A DNA stretch of 64,000 nt from a virus: the IMG/VR virus record IMGVR_UViG_3300031857_000120, positions 1-64,000 of that record, one strand, 5' to 3'. The notes under the pieces are model-generated. The model made no database searches. It saw only the letters and a program-made list of their open reading frames with translations, and had not been told where the DNA came from. Of this stretch, positions 49,501 through 61,100 are shown in pieces; within the stretch, counting starts at the first letter, position 1, and every line of letters begins with the position of its first letter. The position numbers and the translations under genes are program-made.

Positions 49501-50590
49501 ATCCCTTAACGTAGGCTCTTCCTGGAGATACCTTTACGGTCATCAAATCTTCTGACGGAGTATTTCCCTGATCGGTACTTTGACCTTCAGTATAGACGCC
49601 ACCATTAGATAATCCATTATTTAATGATTCATTTACTTCTACACTAAATTCGTCTACAGCATAATCACCAGACTCTTCAAAAGTTCTCTTAGCAAAGTAA
49701 TCTCTAATCAGATTATAACTTGACTTGTTTTGTAATTTTTTGATCTGACCATTTTCAATTCTGATCAACTCTACAAAAGTTTTATCGTCAAAGTCTGTTA
49801 GGAGCTTCTTGGATAATGTTAGAGAAATTTTCAGTCTATCGGCACCTGGTGCTGCATAGTTTGAATATCCTTTAGCATTATCATAAAGAGAAGAATCATC
49901 TTTAGCTGTTACAATCTCTTCTAAGATAGTTAGACCAACTCTATAAGATGAATCTGCTCTATATGCATCAAGAACAATTTTATCCTGTGATACATCTACA
50001 AAAGTTCCTCTAATAAAATAAACACCGTTAGCAATACCAACAGCAGTTCCAACTGATGTAGCATCTTCATCAATCAGAGACGCAACAGTTTCGCCTGCAT
50101 TTACTGTGGTGTTACCGTAAGTAAATCCTGTTTCTGTAATCAGGACTTCACCATCAGTGAAAGGAACTACTTCACCAGCATTATCTGCATTGAGATATCT
50201 TACAAATAATGTGAGATTAGTGATTCCTTCTGATTCGGAAATATCGAGCCACTTATCAACTGTAGCAACAACACCAGAGGTTTGTCCTCTAAGTTTCTTT
50301 CCTACTAAGTTAGTAGCATAGATGTTAACATCAATACCCAAATGATCGGCATTGAGTTTTACCGAGTTGTAATTAGCATCAAAGGTTACCCCACCAGGGA
50401 TAACCATTGAACCTTCCTTGAAGACGTGACTTCCAAACGACTCTATCTGATTTTGTAAGATAGACTGGAGAGTTGTTAGCTCTCTCGCCTGGATTGGATA
50501 TCCTGGTTTGAATAAAACCCTATAGAAGTTATCTTCCTTATCAAAATCATCGTAATAAGGGTTTATATTGAGATTCGTTTTCTGTGGCAT
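43547..50590 (-). CDS. Giant DUF4815-like baseplate/tail protein (2347 aa)
   Basis: Very large virion protein. The N-terminus shows the DUF4815 pattern: NPYYDDFDKEDNFYRVLFKP, then ARELTTLQSILQNQIESFGS. Later parts contain a coiled-coil-like DIGKIEDRVENLETVTSLSL, a G.GY beta module (SVNRVGAGYSNGTF, SGTPTITLAGNGYVVGD), and a low-copy NNEI..YN..GTRGV module shared with the giant gene next door. The end (FNAFRIKIVMNGTNEAKAPR) looks like a carbohydrate-binding-type beta sandwich, but that is a guess. It follows gp8 by three bases. It probably replaces T4 gp9-gp11 or forms part of a large baseplate periphery. Confidence 0.93.
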   Translation of the reverse strand: MPQKTNLNINPYYDDFDKEDNFYRVLFKPGYPIQARELTTLQSILQNQIESFGSHVFKEGSMVIPGGVTFDANYNSVKLNADHLGIDVNIYATNLVGKKLRGQTSGVVATVDKWLDISESEGITNLTLFVRYLNADNAGEVVPFTDGEVLITETGFTYGNTTVNAGETVASLIDEDATSVGTAVGIANGVYFIRGTFVDVSQDKIVLDAYRADSSYRVGLTILEEIVTAKDDSSLYDNAKGYSNYAAPGADRLKISLTLSKKLLTDFDDKTFVELIRIENGQIKKLQNKSSYNLIRDYFAKRTFEESGDYAVDEFSVEVNESLNNGLSNGGVYTEGQSTDQGNTPSEDLMTVKVSPGRAYVKGYDIETISTTNIDVEKPRDKKSISSALVPFEFGTLIRVNNVQGTPILGINNNDNIVRLQNQRRGSSSTAATGTEIGKARVYSFSLTDAAYSDDTSDWDLYLFDIQTYTKITLNQSVTTAEVPASSYIRGVSSGASGYVETAPGGSATLNLIQTSGTFIEGEQILINETKEVSRSIKTIQTFGIEDVKSIYQNSDSIDSDMSLDFIADSVLQRKLAKNFGIADTIRITSGGNVTCPGKNFVGIKSDTIIRYQIPGVADETFNRVVSVNNDNSMTVAAVESVSGVCNGSLPGSNTDVTFSLGAPLVEDNGGLFAPLEQENIASVSLAGSNLLVSSQLKQQTTSSTGSLTINVSSTGISSAFFETFDAERYGVFYSNGTIEDLSSDQVTLGSNGQTITFTGLTPSQSGNVTVNTTVKKNSITSKTKNFTRSEKVSVINSVSGVSTAISGLTESAYYGTRVQDKEISLNFPDVVEVLAIYESYDTSAPTLDSIEFPSGLSLDANSILGERVVGSTSGAIAQVVTRSSATKVEIVYLNSNKFVVGEVATFGESNIISTVQAVNEGNYQDITSKYTLDKGVRDQFYDYARIVRGRDNYIPSHRLLIIFNHYSIPTNDAGNLYTVNSYTAERYKTDIPLMSDGRRATDTLDFRPRVAQFTSSTASPFDFASRTFATAGINPTLVVAPNESSLVGYDFYLPRIDKVVLNKEGAFTVIKGASAENPKAPSNSDDAMEIGTISLPAYLYNTSDAVVTVVDNRRYTMRDIGKIEDRVENLETVTSLSLLELSTKTLQIRDVDGLDRFKSGFFVDDFKDNQRLDKAQTTADIDTSDNELITPIDFHSLSPQPSLDPSINLETANFSENLSLLDSNVQKTGDLITLKYTEKSWIEQPLATRVENVNPFNVIEFNGSIELSPKTDSWTRTIVRDGGTRTVGGSGGATRVVGSRTVLASSTPDPHIRSRNVLFRAIGLRPLARHYHFFDSTSGLDIVPKLIEISMTSGVFQVGETVRGYDGGTNLFTCRVVQPNHKTGPGGNPSSTFSLNPYNKSITLPVSYSASSTVLNIDVEALQEEVLGKYNGYITTGMVLLGETSGAQASVANIRLVADTFGDIYGSMFFRNPLASPPPPLRFTTGTKTFRLTSSATNEAQLPGSTLISSAETNYTTTGRIDIFERITEVERYDPLAQSFTVDETGAFMTGVDVFFANKDDSEKLFVELRTVELGIPTKNLVTEYSRVTIDPSQIQTSRDASVATNIKFPSPVYLEADTEYALVLLSPYSDLYEVWIARMGEKTVNTSTLPDAESVIATKQYVGGSLFKSQNGTIWTANQFEDLKFKLYKANFTTTPGVAYFYNPSLGTRDTNVGQLNENSIKTLPRKLKVGITTTTSMNSILTIGKKVSDSTTASAISGYIEQVGGNLNTVSVNRVGAGYSNGTFTNVPLYSITGNGSGATASITFSAGSVSGTPTITLAGNGYVVGDILGITTSSVVKGKNAQISVATLSGKDTLYLTNVQGEEFTAGQDLVVYSNPSTAVAYANTDIRDSAVISNLYDGRVIEVTQPNHGMHADNNIVVLADLAPDTIPTTLNAELAISDTTISVANTSLFATFEGISTSQGYLKVNNEIIFYNAITAGSGGAGTLGIGTRGVDGSLTRKHSIGDKVYAYELNGISLTRINTQHNLPTDTALKSERDFDTYHLQIDRGSRTSGDSQLSFTDENIIGGKGASATKNVQFNRIDPQFSVLTPGETTSLSAQIRTVSGTSAGGSEASFIDQGYETIELNNVNELTTTRLVASQINETTRLSSLPKNKSFTLGLTMNTADPNLSPAVNVSTASIVFGRNRLNNPISDYAFDGRVNLVQEDPHSAIYATSIVRLKQPATSLKVLVSAYRHSSADFRVLYQLFRADSNGVEQAYELFPGYDNLKDTDGDGYGDAVIDSTLNSGRADAFVRASNDGEFLEYQFSADELEQFNAFRIKIVMNGTNEAKAPRFKDLRTIALA

Positions 50591-50593
50591 TTT

Positions 50594-52141
50594 TTAGAAT
50601 TCCAGGATAATTTTAACGTCTTCTTTTTGTCTAGAATTTCTGGAGATAGCGGGACGATTATCAAGATATACAATATCTCCCGACCCTTTATTTATCTCAG
50701 GACTGGCAACTCCGTTCGTAAACTGAGTCCCAAGAGAGATAAGTTTTGTTCCAGATGGGTTTGTGCTAATACCAGTAAAACCAGTATCAATTGAACCAGA
50801 AAAACCAGAAGTTGATGTTACAGCGTTTGCATTTGAAGCAAAATCATATAGTTTAGCATTTGTAGAAACACCGACATAATCTGTAGTATCAAAGTATGTC
50901 TGATTCAAGAAAGAATTTCTATCTTGGAAATACTTAAGAACCTTTGTCTCCAAATCATACGATGCAACATACCCTTTAGCAGTACCACCAGTTACCGATT
51001 GACTAATCTTGTCTCCAACTGATACAGATCCAGTAGTGGATGTAAACTTAAGTGCTCCTAAGGATGAGAATTGATTTTCAGTGAATAAGTTAGTAGATCC
51101 AATGGAGGTTGGATTCTTTACAATTCCAATCTGAGCAAATGTTACGTCAGTTGGGAAATCTTTTGTTGAATCATCAAATCTAGCATAAACAAGAACTTTA
51201 TCAGCACCAAGTTCTCTGTAGATATCATATCCATGACCCTTTGAAGGTGGAATGATTGGAATCAGTTTAGCCTTGGTTGAAGAGTTTGAGTTAATAGATC
51301 CAAGATCAACCATACCATAGGTGTAATCTTTACCGCCAGAAGAAACAACAGTATTTGTTACTTTTCCGTTAGCATCAACATCTACAATAACTTTCGCTCC
51401 ACTACCATCACCCAAAATATTCAATTCGTGGGATCCTTGTGAATATCCAAGACCCTGAGTGTCGATATAAACTTTCTTTATCTGATTTTCATTTGTATCA
51501 GAATCTCCATTATTTCTTACTGCTGCAATTTGAGCGTTAGTTGAAGATGCCCAATCACTAGGTAAAGAAATATATTCTGTAGAGTCAAATTTAATAATAT
51601 CACTAGGGGAAACACTATACAGATATTTCCAAAGATATCCATCACCACTTACACCAGCTTTGGATGGTTCTAAATCTGTAAAGGTTGGTTCATCTAAAGA
51701 AGCATTCCCTGCAGTATTAATTCCTGAAGATCCATTATCAATACAAATATAAACCTTATACTCACTATTCATTACATAATAATTTGTATCATAAAGTCTT
51801 GAAGACTTTGTAGTTGGTGAAAGGTTGGTCAAGCTATAATCATGACGATACATTTCATATTTTGTCCCCCTCGTCCAGTCAACTCTTCTAACAAGTCTTC
51901 TCACGTTGGAAGAAGTTACCTTCTTACCAAAAGACATGTTATCACCAACAAAATTCTGATAATCAAAATTATCAGTTGGATTGGGAGTGTTAGTATCCCA
52001 ATCCGTTGTTCTACCGTATCCAACTACTGCTGGATTAGAAAGACCTACAAAAACATAATATGAGTTAGAAGAACTGGTGACGGAATCTACAAAATTTCCC
52101 GCATTTAATATTCTAAACTGATCTGTTACAATTGCCGCCAT
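50594..52141 (-). CDS. 8: Baseplate wedge protein gp8
   Basis: Wedge component of the baseplate. The N-terminus AIVTDQFRILNAGNFVDSVT and YYVFVGLSNPAVVG, the GDGYLWKYLYSVSPSDIIKF block and the end IVYLDNRPAISRNSRQKEDV followed by KIILEF match T4 gp8 (which ends MIYMENRPPI..EINILFTF). At 515 residues it is longer than T4 gp8 (334), mainly through a mid-region with a GLGYSQGSHELNILGDGSGA beta module of the kind found in gp14 and the giant protein. A perfect TATAAATA is at 52160. Confidence 0.93.
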   Translation of the reverse strand: MAAIVTDQFRILNAGNFVDSVTSSSNSYYVFVGLSNPAVVGYGRTTDWDTNTPNPTDNFDYQNFVGDNMSFGKKVTSSNVRRLVRRVDWTRGTKYEMYRHDYSLTNLSPTTKSSRLYDTNYYVMNSEYKVYICIDNGSSGINTAGNASLDEPTFTDLEPSKAGVSGDGYLWKYLYSVSPSDIIKFDSTEYISLPSDWASSTNAQIAAVRNNGDSDTNENQIKKVYIDTQGLGYSQGSHELNILGDGSGAKVIVDVDANGKVTNTVVSSGGKDYTYGMVDLGSINSNSSTKAKLIPIIPPSKGHGYDIYRELGADKVLVYARFDDSTKDFPTDVTFAQIGIVKNPTSIGSTNLFTENQFSSLGALKFTSTTGSVSVGDKISQSVTGGTAKGYVASYDLETKVLKYFQDRNSFLNQTYFDTTDYVGVSTNAKLYDFASNANAVTSTSGFSGSIDTGFTGISTNPSGTKLISLGTQFTNGVASPEINKGSGDIVYLDNRPAISRNSRQKEDVKIILEF

Positions 52142-52159
52142 CGTAATAGCTTTTTTCTA

Positions 52160-52167
52160 TATTTATA
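52160..52167 (-). promoter_or_regulatory. Late promoter TATAAATA for gp8
   Basis: Perfect octamer on the minus strand two bases past the giant gene's stop and 19 bases before the gp8 ATG. Confidence 0.76.
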
Positions 52168-52168
52168 A

Positions 52169-55100
52169 CTATCCTAGATCCTTCCTCAGTGCTCCACCAT
52201 CTCTTAAACCATATCCACGTCTTTGAATTGATGGGAATGTTGATAATCCAGAGTCAACTGTTAGACCTGTTACACCAATAGAAACTGGTGAAGATGCTCT
52301 AGTGAACCCAGAAAGTCTACCCCAAGAGAAGTGTCCGCGTGGGTCTGTAGCACTACCAGTTGTTGATAGACCAGTTATCGGTGTCGTAGATAGAATATTG
52401 CAAGTAGCAACTCCAGTTGTAGCAGAAGAGTGGAAAGAGTTAATAATATAAATGTTATCTAAGAATGTTGTTCCAACACCTACTACAGAAGAATCTGATC
52501 CGTTGATAGAAGTAACACCATTTCCAATGCTAGTATTGAAAACATAGATTGGATATCCTTCCTGAAGACCAGTGAATGAAGAAGCATTCAATGTAAATTT
52601 GAGTGCTAATGGATTACCACCAGTTCCAACTGTAGTTCCAATTCCAGTAACTGTTCCTGCGAAACCAGCAACGGCATTGATACCAGTTATGGTTTCGAAT
52701 GAAATTGTTGGTGTTGAAGTTAGAACTTGTGGAGCAGCAGTGTGTGTATAACCAAAACCAGGATTTACAACTGTTATCGCAGTGATAGAACCATTAGAAA
52801 CGGTTGCTGTTGCGGTTGCAGTTGTTCCAACACCAACACCAACTGCCTTAGGAGCAGAAATTTTAACATCTGTGGAAGAACCAACGTATCCAGAACCACC
52901 ACTGGTAATCGTAAAGGAACTAATAGTTCCAGCAGCAGAAACAACCGCTGTTATTGCTGCAGCAACAGGATCTGTTGTTGTGTTAACAATAATACCATTT
53001 ACGCTAGCAATAGTGATAGCAGACTCATTTTCTTCATAGTTGAAGAATTGTGCGTCATCAACAAAAATCTCTGTACCAGAAGTTGAAAGATCACCAATAA
53101 TTTTTGCTGTTGGATAAACTTGTCCTTCAATAGAATCTCTGGACTTGTAGATAAGTTCCCCACCAAGGTTCTTATCAACCTTTTGCTTGGTCCAACTAAA
53201 TGGTTTGTAGTTGGTATCATCAATTCCAAGACCACCGTAAATATTGGTCTCTACCTTATCTGAAGCATTTATGTTGTAAATTGTTCTTGGATCTTGAACT
53301 TCACTGGTTTTTGTCTTTTGTAGTTGAATAGAATCTCCAACTTTTATCGTTTCATTTACATTAACACTAATCGAATCAGTGTCCCTTGTTCCCATATAGA
53401 AGAATATATCAACCTTATCGTCTTCTTTTGGAGCAGTTGTAAATACGATTGAAGTACCACCTTCAAAGTTATAGTTAACATTTGGTTCTTGTAAGACTCC
53501 ATCAATGTAGATTAGTAGTAGTGCTTCAAGATCAATCGCAGCAGAGTCAATATTGTTTGAATCAACTTCGAAACTTAGAAGCTCACCATTATACTGAAGT
53601 GGGAATCTAGTTCTTATTCCATTTTGTAGACTTGCGATAGAGTCAATGTAATCTAACTCACCAAATTGCCATGCGGCAAAATTATCACTGAATACATCTA
53701 GAACTTCTAGTTCAAAATCATTGATTGGTGCTGCAAGATCTTTGGCGGTTACCAAACCAACTGGTTTGAACTTGTCGCCCTTTCTGAATCCCCAACCAGG
53801 TCTTGTAATCTTAAAGTTCTTGATTTCAAACAAGGTAGAACCAATACCAACGTTGGTAACCGCAGCACCAACCTCAACATTAAGGAGTAGACCACTTCCA
53901 GTGTCTGTAGTAGCGCCAATACCAAGGCGAGAAACACCAACGATTGGTAGATTTTCATAATTTGGTTCTGGTATTTGAATAGTTGGATTGGAACTGTATC
54001 CACTACCACCATCAACTACAGTAAATGATAGAGTTCCACCAGCACCGACTGTTGCTGTAATACTAGCAGCAGTTCCAGTGTGACTTGAATCTGTTACACC
54101 AATAGAAACCGTTCCTCTATATCCAGAACCTACAATATCAGTGGAACCAATACCAACAGACTGAATAACACCACCAGATACAACTGCAGTAACCGCTGCA
54201 CCAACCAGAGGAGCAAAACCGAGACCTTGAGTTGATCCAAGAGAAACAATCAAACCACCTCTAGGAAGTAAGTTCTGGTTTACATCATAGTCGGAGATGA
54301 AACTTGCATTATTAACACCAGTAAACACAATACTAGAAATACCAGCGTTTTCAATGAAACTGTAGTTTCCTCCAGCATTATTGTTTGTTGTTGGCGTCTG
54401 GAACATATTATTAATAAACACCAAGCCACTACCAGTTTCAATACCAGTGGTGTTTGCTCCTCCAACAGTTAGTCTATAAGTAGCACCAATTCCAGTGAAC
54501 TGTCTTGTGATATTATCGTAGATTTGATTAGTAGAATAATCCTGACGGAGATAAACTCTTCCAGTAAATGATGACTTAGTATAAGGAATATTACTTTCAT
54601 CTACCAGTTCTTGAGTGTTTCCTCTAGGAGCCTCAGTAAAGTGGATCTTACTTCTGGTCATATTATAAGAACCTTGATAGACCCTAACGGTTGTTCCATC
54701 AGTATGTGTTGTTGCTAAGGTTCCAACAAAACCTCTTTCACTCTTAATAACACTGAATGAACCAGTTCCGGTGATAGGACCAATAGTTGTAGTTCCGATA
54801 CCAACGGCATCTACCTTGACAAATTCATCATCAATTTTCAGAACATCACCCGGAAGTATCGAAGAAATACCAGAAACTCCAAAATATGTTGCTCCAACAG
54901 AAATAGAACCACCATTATCAGAGAGAGTATGATTGATTGGAGTAAATGCGAGAGGAGATCTAGCAACACCATCAATAGTAATCAGTGATTTCTCCAGTTT
55001 CTTACTCATCTCAAGAGTATGAGCATTTCCAGTTCCAGCGGAATTAAAGGTTACTGCTACTCCAGCGTTTGCATTGGATTTGCTTGTAGCGAGTTTGAAT

Positions 55101-58100
55101 TGATTATTATTAATCTTGATAGCATAAACATCTACTGGAAGAATATTGGTATCGGACATAACCATAGCGGTATATGCTCCACCAACAAATGATGATCTTG
55201 GTGTGTAGATTAGTCTTTCACCCGTGCTAAAGAAATGATCATTTAGTGTAAATACTCCAGTTCCAAGATTAACAACGGTTGATATTCCAGGATTGAACTG
55301 CTTTTCAAAAATTGGAACCCCATTGTGAGTAACATCAAAATCAAATCTATTTGTTCTATCTCCATTGATAGAATCAAACTGATTTGTAACCAGTCTTTGG
55401 TTGATAGTACCATAAGAAAGTACAGCAGGAACATTATTCAAATCCTTCTCTGTTTGAATAATTTCACTGTAAGTTTGTACAGTGATATCATCTGAGATAT
55501 TAGAATCTGGATAGAACACCAGATTGAAGTCGTCACCAGAAATTTCTGATCCAAATGTACCAATTCCTGTTGTACTTTCAACTGAAAGATATGGATATTG
55601 GACGGTAAATGTATCAATATTGTTATGTTCAAATACAATCTGGTGTAGTGCTGAAGTGCTTCCGTAAGAAACCTTAGCAGTTGTTTTTACAGTAGTAACA
55701 TCTAATCTAGAGTACGTTGAGACGGTTGAGATTCCAGTTCCAGAGAATACTGAGTAGTTGCTTTCTAATCTACCCTCTTTTACCAAATTATCTGGTTGTC
55801 CAGATGCCTTGAAGATATAAGTTCCAATACCAGACGCAGTAGTACCAAAACCAACAACAGAAGATCTAACAAGAACCTCATTAGATTCTGTATTCTCAAA
55901 CTTGAGCGAAAGAACACCAGAGTCTATACTAGAGATAAAAGTACCAATGAAGTTGTTTGATGCTCCAGATCCAGAAGAGTTGTCGAAGAAAAAGTCGGAC
56001 TTATATGTATTGGTTCCATCATGATCGATAAACATATCAACAACCGCCTTGTTCTTCGTTACAGTATCTGTAAGTTCGACGATGGCGAAGAGAGATTCTG
56101 CAGTTCCAGTAGTTTTTTCATAAACAGTTGAGGTAGAACCTACACCAACTGTTACGTTTGAACCAATAAGATCTACAAAACCAATTGACTGTGTGTTAAT
56201 ACCAGCAAGAGTTGTATTAAAATTAGTTTTAATAAACTTGATATCAAAATCAGATTCGTAAGGATCTACTGGAGTAAATCTTAGTTTTACATTACCAAAT
56301 GAATCCTTGATTGCTTGAAGATCTGCTAACTGACTTTCTGTATTATATACAGATGATTTTTCAACAGTAATTAGATCATCATCGGCAGTATTCAATATAA
56401 CAATTTCTGTAGATTGTCTATCTGCAGTATTAGGATTGATTATTTGAACAAAATATCTACTATATCCATCATTAGCAATGAAACTATCAATGTCCTTGTA
56501 AAGAGTTGTGTTTGCATCTTCGGCATTGGAGAACTGACTATTGAAGTTATCGATTGTAAGAACTCTATTAGTTCTACATTCAATGTAGTCACTCAGTTTC
56601 TTATTCTGAAGTTTAACAAACTTTGACTTGTTCGATGATACATCAGTATCAATACCAAAATCAAAGAAGTTGATAGCATCAACTCTCATTGTTGACCCGT
56701 CAGCATTAAGATTGATAATATCAACCAATGCTGTACTTGTTGATCCATTACTTGTTGCTGCAGAAACTCTTCCCGTACTTGTAATTCCAGTATCGGCAAA
56801 GTTCTTAAGACCTGAAGAGTGTAAGAGTCTATTTACTGGATCTATCCAGTCTTCATACTCAATTGGACTCTTAATGGTGTAAGATAGATTCTGATAATAA
56901 TCATTGTCTGGCAGAACTTGATAATCTTCGTTAAGTTTTCCAATATCATCTGACCAACCATAATCAGTATTCAGACCATAATTGACTTTAAATATTCCCT
57001 TATTTTCCTCAACAGAATCAATCGTTGCTACGGTTCCAGAATCTTTTCCAACAATTACCTCACCAACACTTAAAGTGTAAGTTCCGTAAACCTTGATGGA
57101 ATCATTTAGGTTATCGGTAATAATCAAGTCTCTTTCGGTATAGGTATTACCAGATTTTGTAAATACGGTTTCACCAATAATAAATGCTAATGGTTCTTGT
57201 GTAACATCAAACGTTGGATAGTTATTCCTGTTCACCAGGAAAGCGAATGAATTTTGATCTGTATTCGCTACACCAGCATTTGTAGCATATGGTGAAATAT
57301 CATACTCAACCTCTGCTGGGTTGGTATTTCTATAAGCAGTTACCTCAAAGAAGTTGTAACTATAGTCTTCTGAGTTGAAACCAGTTCCAGTTGTAGATGC
57401 TAAAGATACGCCCTCAACAAAAACATAATCTCCTACACTAAATGGTGCTGTTGCTGTAGTGAATCCAGCAACTGGTGTAGATATAATACAAGTAATAATT
57501 CCTGCTTGTGATGTGAATATGCTGTTAATACCAACACCATTACTATTATTAACAGAATAAATTTGGGATTTTAGCTCAGAAATTCCTCTTGGGGATTCAA
57601 TAATCTCAACAGATGAAATTGCAGCACCTTGTACTTTTGCTATTACGAGACCAGTATCATATGCTCTTCCAGTCGCTGGGTTAACAATGACTAGATCTGG
57701 TGCTGATGTATATCCAGAACCACCAGATGTAACATTAATATTGCTAATTTCATTTCTATTTACAACAGTGATATTTGGTGAAATGTAGACCTCAGGATTG
57801 AGAGTCTTGTCTGCAGAAAAATCAAATCCAGGATCTTGAATTGTAATCTGATTGATTCTACCCAACTTTGTTGATGTTGGAATAATATCCGCATTATCTC
57901 CAATTGAAGAAGCAATACTTACAAATCTTGGAAGTTTCTTGTAATTTGCTCCACCAAAAGTAATCTTCATCGAATCAACACCACCAAGAGCTCTTGGTGA
58001 AGATGTGGAGTACTTAAGAACGCTTGTAGAAGATTGATTATAATCAAGATCTTCAGGAACACCTCTTAGTGAAATATCGAACGTGGTTGTACCTACACCA

Positions 58101-61100
58101 GAAACTGCATATGTTCCATTATATCTACTATCAACCAATAAGATTTCATTATAATTTTTAACGTCTGTATCAGCAGTGCTAATAAAACCAGACTTTTCTA
58201 ACTGATAATAAATCTTTGATGGAAGATCTTTATGATAGTTAAGTGTGAAAGTTGCTGTGGTTGTAACACCAACAGTTCCAACACCAGAAGTACTGAATGT
58301 TGTAGATGAACCAATAGAAACTAACTCGTTCTTGAAATCACTATCATAGAATAGTTTAAGTTTGTAACCACTCAGAGATGTATCAGATACATTGAATACT
58401 AGGTTGTTATCTCTAACAACTTCTAGTTGTGGATTTATTCTAGATAATTCTTGACTTGAACCACCAGTAGAAGCAAAACTTACAATAGAAGGTGGTGTAG
58501 AAACAGCATCATAAATTGTAGTAGTGAGGTTAATTGTGTCGTCATCAATTCTGTAGACGAAGTATGTTCCAGTCGATAATCCAGATACAACCAGGTCAGA
58601 GGCATTATAGAAAACCTTATCACCAGTTTTTAGACCGTGTTTTGTTATGGTCAACTCTCCAGTTGACGTATTGACTGATGTTGAATTAAATCCAATTGGA
58701 TTAACTAGCAGTCTATCGTGTGTGGAATTGTACTTGACGTAAACTGATGCGGATGTCCCAACTCCAACAGACTGTTGAGAATTCAAACTCAACTTGATAG
58801 TATCACCATTGGTTAAGTTATGATCTGTAGAAACAGAAACTCTAGCCTTAATTTTTTCCGCTCTAGCGGTTACTTGAGTCTTATTGGATGTGAAAGAATA
58901 TCTATAGTCGTTGCTATCTCCATTTTCAATAAATGATCTGAAATATAAACCTTCAGTATTTGTTGTTAGACCAACTTGTGTGCACAGACCGACAATATCA
59001 TCAGATTTCTTGATTACATATAGAGTTTCCGAGTCTCCAGTTAATGGAATTCCAAATGCGGGACTAGTTTCCGTATTTGAAACATTGATTCCATGTGTCC
59101 CATTAACTCTTTCAAATGTTACTTGTTGACCAGTTTTAAATGGGTGATCTGGTAGGTAGATACTTTGGACAGGAACAGAAACTGTTTTTGCCCTTCCGCC
59201 AACCAAATATGTGTTTGATGATGCTGAACCAGTAGTTGTACCAATACCTACAGATTGAATAGGGTTGAAGTATATCTTATCATTTACACTAGAATCAAAG
59301 TATGAAGTCTTAACTGGTAAAGTAAATCTATTTGTTGATACAAATACGTCTGTGTGTGCTGTGTGAGCAGACCCTGTAACTCCTCTGATTACCCTTATAA
59401 CCTTATTTTCTGGATAAGTATTGAGAACAGACATTCTCTCTGTTCCAATAGCAACAGTTGTTCCAGCAGAGACTGTAGAAGGAATACTGATAACAAAAAT
59501 ATCAGTAACAAAACCAACTGTTGAATTTGCTGCTACTTCGGCAACTAGTCTAGTTGTTTCTGAAGTAACTCCAATTTTATGGGTTTTTGTTAGTCCAGGA
59601 ACGAAGGTAGATAGTCCAGAAATAACAATCTGGTCATTCTCTAAGAAAGTATGATATGGATCAACGTGAACGGATACTTGATTCGAATTATCCCAAGTAA
59701 GAACGTTAGATTGATAAGTTTGAATTGTAGTATTTACATCAACAATTGATTTACCAGTTACGGATCCAACATATGCAGAGAGTCCTCCACCATTAGTATC
59801 TGTACTATCAAATGATGCAATATCACCTACTCTGTAATTTGCTCCAGACTCATTGATTACAAATCCATCAACAGATCCCTTAGTAATAGAATCAATAACG
59901 GCACTTTGCATTAGAGTCTCATAAGACTCAGAGATAAAATCGTTATTGGCGTATTTGTCTCCGATCTTATATGGGAAAGTGTTTCTTGTTAGTTCTGAAT
60001 TATTGAAATTATATCCTTGATCAATATTTTGTGTGATTGGGGTTGAACGATATGTATGACCTATAAAGTATGGAAACTTGCTATTCTTCCCATCACTAGT
60101 AATGCCAACGTGATATGCATAAACTCCATTGGGGAATTCTGGTGTCTTAGCATATCTTCCATTATGTTCATCAAGGTCTCCAGAAGAGGTGAACTTATAA
60201 TCTTCGACAAAAAATCCTGCAGTGAATCCAATCGGTCTATCAACAATATCGGATGTAGATTCTTCGTATCCATTGCTCAGAATTTTGATTCCAGAGTTAA
60301 TATCTGAAGGATCGGCATAAGCATATGCACCATAAATTGGATTTCCATCATAAGCCCAACCAATAATTGGTGAATGTGATGTTCCATCATCACCAAATTG
60401 GGAAGAACCAATGCTGGTTGTGTATCCAACTAATCCGTATCCAAGTTCTCCATTAGTTTCTAAAAGAATCTCATCACCAAAACGATAGTGATTATTCAAA
60501 GTTAATGCTCTTACAGAAGCTTCCACATTACCATTTCTACCTGCTGGAGTCACAGTAATTGAGGTGGTATTCTGAGAGTACCCTACTCCAGGATTAATAA
60601 CAACAACGTTGGTGATCTTACCACCAGATACCATTGCTCTTAGTTTAGCACCGACACCATCACCAGATACTGTTAAATCTGGTGCCGAGGTATATTCACT
60701 ACCACCACTAGTTACCTGAACAGAAACAATAGAACCACTAGAAATGAGTGGTTTCAGTTCAGCATCTTTACCATTCTTTATTTTAATATCTGGTCTCTTG
60801 TGGAAGTTTAAAATAGTTGTACCATATCCAGTACCAGTCTCATACAGATATAAATCAACGATTTCACCCCTAATAATTGGAGTTGCAGTAATAACACCAG
60901 TTATACCATCATACTCGGTATTTACTGAGATTGTTATATCAGGATAAGCGAAGTTTTGGAAACCAGTTCCAACTCCTGTAATGGAAACTGGAAGTCTCTT
61001 AGTATAATCTGCGGTAATAGTTCCACCAACACCAGCATTTGCTAGTTTGAACGTGCTATCAGAAATCTTAAGAACTTTATATCTTAAAGAAGTTGATAAA

